Below are positions 61,676-64,000 of a DNA stretch of 64,000 bases, piece by piece. The notes beneath the pieces were generated by a model. That model saw nothing but the letters and a program-made list of their open reading frames with translations, was not told the DNA's origin and did not search any database. The position numbers were made by a program, and so were the translations under genes. Positions within the stretch are counted from its first letter, which is position 1, and every line of letters starts with the position of its first letter. The DNA lies in assembly GCF_023169965.1 (NCBI RefSeq), contig NZ_AP025592.1, forward strand, positions 3,720,001-3,784,000, in the 5' to 3' direction. The stretch comes from Anaeromyxobacter paludicola (GTDB lineage: Bacteria; Myxococcota; Myxococcia; Myxococcales; Anaeromyxobacteraceae).

Positions 61676-63049
61676 ATGATCGGCAGCCAAGTCCTCGCCT
61701 CCCTGCTCCTCGCGGCCGCTCCGGCCCCGGCCCCGTCTCCGGCCCGGGCCGAGCTCCTGCGCGGGCTCGACGCCGCGCTCGTCCACGTGACCGACCAGGT
61801 CGCGCCGGCGGTGGTGCAGCTCCAGGTCACGGGGTACGGCGGCTCCGACCCGGGCATGGTGGTGCTCCGGCGGGCCATCGGCTCGGGCGTGATCGTCGAT
61901 CCGAGCGGCTACGTGGTCACGAACGCCCACGTGGTGGCCGGCGCCCGGCGCATCCGCGTGCTGCTCGCGCCCGCCGGCGAGGGGCGGACCCGCCCGCAGA
62001 AGCGCGAGTACGTGGCGCGGGTGGTCGGCGCCGAGCCGGAGGTCGATCTCGCGCTCCTCAAGATCGACGCCACCGACCTGCCGTACGTCGCGCTCTCCGA
62101 CCGCGACGTCCGCCCCGGCCAGCTGGTGTTCGCCATCGGCAGCCCGGTGGGGCTCGCCAACTCGGTCACGCTCGGCGTGATCTCCTCGGTGGCGCGCACG
62201 CCCGACCCGTCGCGCCCGCAGGTGTTCGTGCAGACCGACGCCCCCATCAACCCCGGCAACAGCGGCGGCCCGCTCGTGGACACCGAGGGGCGGGTGGTCG
62301 GGATCAACACCAGCATCCTCAGCAAGGGGGGCGGCTCGGAGGGGCTCGGCTTCGCCATCCCCTCGTCGGTGGTGCGGGTGGTGACCGACGCCCTGCGCAA
62401 GATGGGCCACCTGCACCACGCCGTGCTCGGGGTCTCCTCGCAGGAGATCACGCCGGGGCTCGCGGCCGGGCTGGGGCTCTCGCAGGACTGGGGCGTGCTC
62501 GTCTCCGACGTGGTGCCGGGCTCGCCCGCGGCCCGGGCCGGCGTGGCGGGCGGCGACCTCTTGCGGGCCGTGGACGGCCGCCCGGTGGACGGCATGCCGG
62601 CGCTCAACCTCGCCCTCTACCTCCACCCGGCCGGCTCGCCGGTGGCGCTCTCGATCCAGCGCGGCAAGGAGCGGCTCGAGCTCAAGGTGGTGGGCGCGGA
62701 GTCGAGCCACCCGGCCGACCTGCTCGGCGGGCCGGAGGTGACGACGCGCAACGTGGCGCCGCTCGGGGTGCTCGGGGTCACGCTCGACGACCGCGTGCGG
62801 GCGCTCCTGCCGCCGCTGCGCGAGCCGGCCGGCGTGGTGGTGGCGGCGCGCACGCTCGCGGCGGCGGAGCTCGAGACCGGCCTCGAGGCCGGCGACGTCA
62901 TCCACGCCGTGAACCGCACGCCGGTGGCCTCGGTGGACGAGCTCGCGGCGGCGCTCGCGGCGCTGCGGCCGGCCGGGCGCGGCGTGCTGCGGGTGGAGCG
63001 GCGCGGCGTGCTGGTCTGGCTCGAGCTCGACCTCGACCAGGGGACCTGA
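61676..63049 (+). CDS. HtrA/DegP-family serine protease with PDZ domains
   Basis: A 457-residue periplasmic protease. The N-terminus is a short signal sequence. The trypsin-like domain has the triad H85 (TNAHVV), D124 (VDLALLK) and S196 (GNSGGP). A first PDZ domain (about 245-335) includes VLVSDVVPGSPAARAGVAGGDLL; a second (about 360-450) ends with LRVERRGVLVWLEL. The order is that of DegQ/DegS-like enzymes that degrade or sense misfolded envelope proteins. ATG 61676 has GGAG directly ahead. It is followed by an aldo/keto reductase gene 38 bases later. Confidence 0.93.
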   Translation: MIGSQVLASLLLAAAPAPAPSPARAELLRGLDAALVHVTDQVAPAVVQLQVTGYGGSDPGMVVLRRAIGSGVIVDPSGYVVTNAHVVAGARRIRVLLAPAGEGRTRPQKREYVARVVGAEPEVDLALLKIDATDLPYVALSDRDVRPGQLVFAIGSPVGLANSVTLGVISSVARTPDPSRPQVFVQTDAPINPGNSGGPLVDTEGRVVGINTSILSKGGGSEGLGFAIPSSVVRVVTDALRKMGHLHHAVLGVSSQEITPGLAAGLGLSQDWGVLVSDVVPGSPAARAGVAGGDLLRAVDGRPVDGMPALNLALYLHPAGSPVALSIQRGKERLELKVVGAESSHPADLLGGPEVTTRNVAPLGVLGVTLDDRVRALLPPLREPAGVVVAARTLAAAELETGLEAGDVIHAVNRTPVASVDELAAALAALRPAGRGVLRVERRGVLVWLELDLDQGT

Positions 63050-63087
63050 ACCACGGGCCGGCGCCGCGCGCCGGGAGGAGGAGAGAG

Positions 63088-64000
63088 ATGGAACACGTCC
63101 AGTTCGGCCGCACGGGGCTCCAGGTGTCGCGGCTCTGCCTCGGCACCATGACCTTCGGCGGGCAGTGCGACGAGGCGACCTCGCGCGCCATCCTCGACGC
63201 CGCGGCGGCGGGCGGGGTCACCTTCCTCGACACCGCCGACGTCTACCCGCTCGGCGGCACGCCGGCCACCGCCGGCCGGACCGAGGAGATCGTGGGGCGC
63301 TGGCTCGAGGGGCGCCGGCACGAGTTCGTGCTCGCCACGAAGTGCTTCGGCCCCATGTCGGCGCGCCCCTGGGACCGCGGCAACTCGCGCAAGCACGTGC
63401 TCGACGCCATCGACGCCTCGCTGCGCCGGCTCCGCACCGACCACGTGGACCTCTACCAGCTCCACCAGCCCGACCCGGCGACGCCCATCGACGAGACGCT
63501 CCGCGCGCTCGAGGACGTGGTCCGCTCCGGCAAGGCGCGGTACGTCGGCTGCTCCAACTTCCTCGCCTGGCAGGCGGCGCGGGCGCTCGGGCGCAGCGAC
63601 GCGCTCGGCCTGGTCCGCTTCGCGTCGGTGCAGCCGCGCTACAACCTCCTCTTCCGCGAGTTCGAGCGCGAGCTCTTCCCGCTCTGCCGCGAGGAGGGGC
63701 TGGCGGTCATCCCCTTCAACCCCATCGCCGGCGGGCTCCTCTCCGGCAAGCACCGGCGCGACGGCGGCCCGCCCCCGGGCTCGCGCTTCACCCTCGGCAC
63801 GGCGGCGAAGCTCTACCAGGAGCGCTACTGGCAGGAGCGGATGTTCGAGACCGTGGGCGCCCTCTCCGGCGTCGCGGCGCAGGCCGGGATGCCGCTCGTG
63901 ACGCTGGCGGTCGCCTGGGTGCTCGCCAATCCGGTGGTGACCGCGCCCATCATCGGCGCCAGCCGGCCGGAGCAGCTCGGGCCGTCGCTCGCCGCGGCCG
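63088..64000 (+). CDS. Aldo/keto reductase, cut by the window end
   Basis: 304 codons are visible, with no stop before the right edge. ATG 63088 is preceded by GGGAGGAGGAG. The catalytic residues D48, Y53 (TADVYPLG), K85 (LATKCFG) and H126 (YQLHQPD) are present, as is the cofactor segment APIIGASRPEQL near the end, so only about 10-30 residues are missing. It is a second AKR of the Kv-beta-like branch, related to but clearly distinct from the one at 57125. Confidence 0.9.
   Translation, partial: MEHVQFGRTGLQVSRLCLGTMTFGGQCDEATSRAILDAAAAGGVTFLDTADVYPLGGTPATAGRTEEIVGRWLEGRRHEFVLATKCFGPMSARPWDRGNSRKHVLDAIDASLRRLRTDHVDLYQLHQPDPATPIDETLRALEDVVRSGKARYVGCSNFLAWQAARALGRSDALGLVRFASVQPRYNLLFREFERELFPLCREEGLAVIPFNPIAGGLLSGKHRRDGGPPPGSRFTLGTAAKLYQERYWQERMFETVGALSGVAAQAGMPLVTLAVAWVLANPVVTAPIIGASRPEQLGPSLAAA

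Overview
This 64 kb window is very GC-rich with dense, mostly non-overlapping genes. It looks like part of a chromosome from a delta-type Myxococcota, most plausibly Anaeromyxobacter or a close relative. The grounds are two ten-haem OmcA/MtrC-type outer-surface cytochromes, many sensor kinases with PAS and GAF domains, sigma-54/NtrC signalling, selenocysteine machinery, a zinc-ribbon/TPR protein and a Kup/KimA-like permease. The genus is an inference from gene content; no rRNA or tRNA was found to confirm it.

Layout. 57-5737: an ABC-type ATPase (minus), a ParB-like protein, and the fadI-fadJ beta-oxidation pair behind a recognisable promoter. 5738-11403: a 465-base structured gap, then two decahaem cytochrome lipoproteins separated by a spacer full of alternative hairpins. 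11425-20261: a two-component pair, selA (minus), a nuoLMN trio standing without the other complex I genes, and a CBS-domain protein. 20299-36603: a long minus-strand array holding a receiver protein, a predicted sigma-54-driven small RNA, an NtrC-type activator, a giant PAS/multi-GAF kinase, selB, a phosphoribosyltransferase, hslO, a secreted protein, an SDR/acyltransferase pair, a PAS kinase, and a three-gene glycan set (FAD enzyme, glycosyltransferase, deacetylase). 36768-48858: a zinc-ribbon/TPR protein, a TolC-like protein, small secreted proteins, GAF and FHA-GGDEF signalling proteins, a KimA-like permease and an OmpA-like lipoprotein. 49080-64000: a large lipoprotein of unknown function, three ferritin-like proteins around a metallo-beta-lactamase-fold protein, an amidase, two aldo/keto reductases, an S41 peptidase, a Gly/Ser-rich secreted protein and an HtrA-like protease.

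The most interesting locus is 20299-25901. On the minus strand a multi-GAF histidine kinase overlaps an NtrC-family activator that carries the sigma-54 contact loop. Just downstream come a 36-bp inverted repeat, a near-perfect -24/-12 promoter, and a roughly 75-base transcript unit. That unit folds from its first bases into an 11-bp stem, shows an eight-cytosine apical loop, and ends in a run of eight T. A receiver-only protein starts 14 bases after the T run. Kinase, activator, enhancer-like site, promoter, small RNA and receiver thus form one apparent regulatory circuit. The plan recalls the Pxr small-RNA system of Myxococcus xanthus, but orthology is not shown. Further -24/-12-like promoters precede a small Lys-rich secreted protein (good match), the large lipoprotein (fair) and the first cytochrome (weak), so one sigma-54 network may link several surface proteins here.

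Limits: everything was read by eye from the sequence. Family names rest on motifs and remembered relatives, not on searches, and RNA folds were paired by hand.
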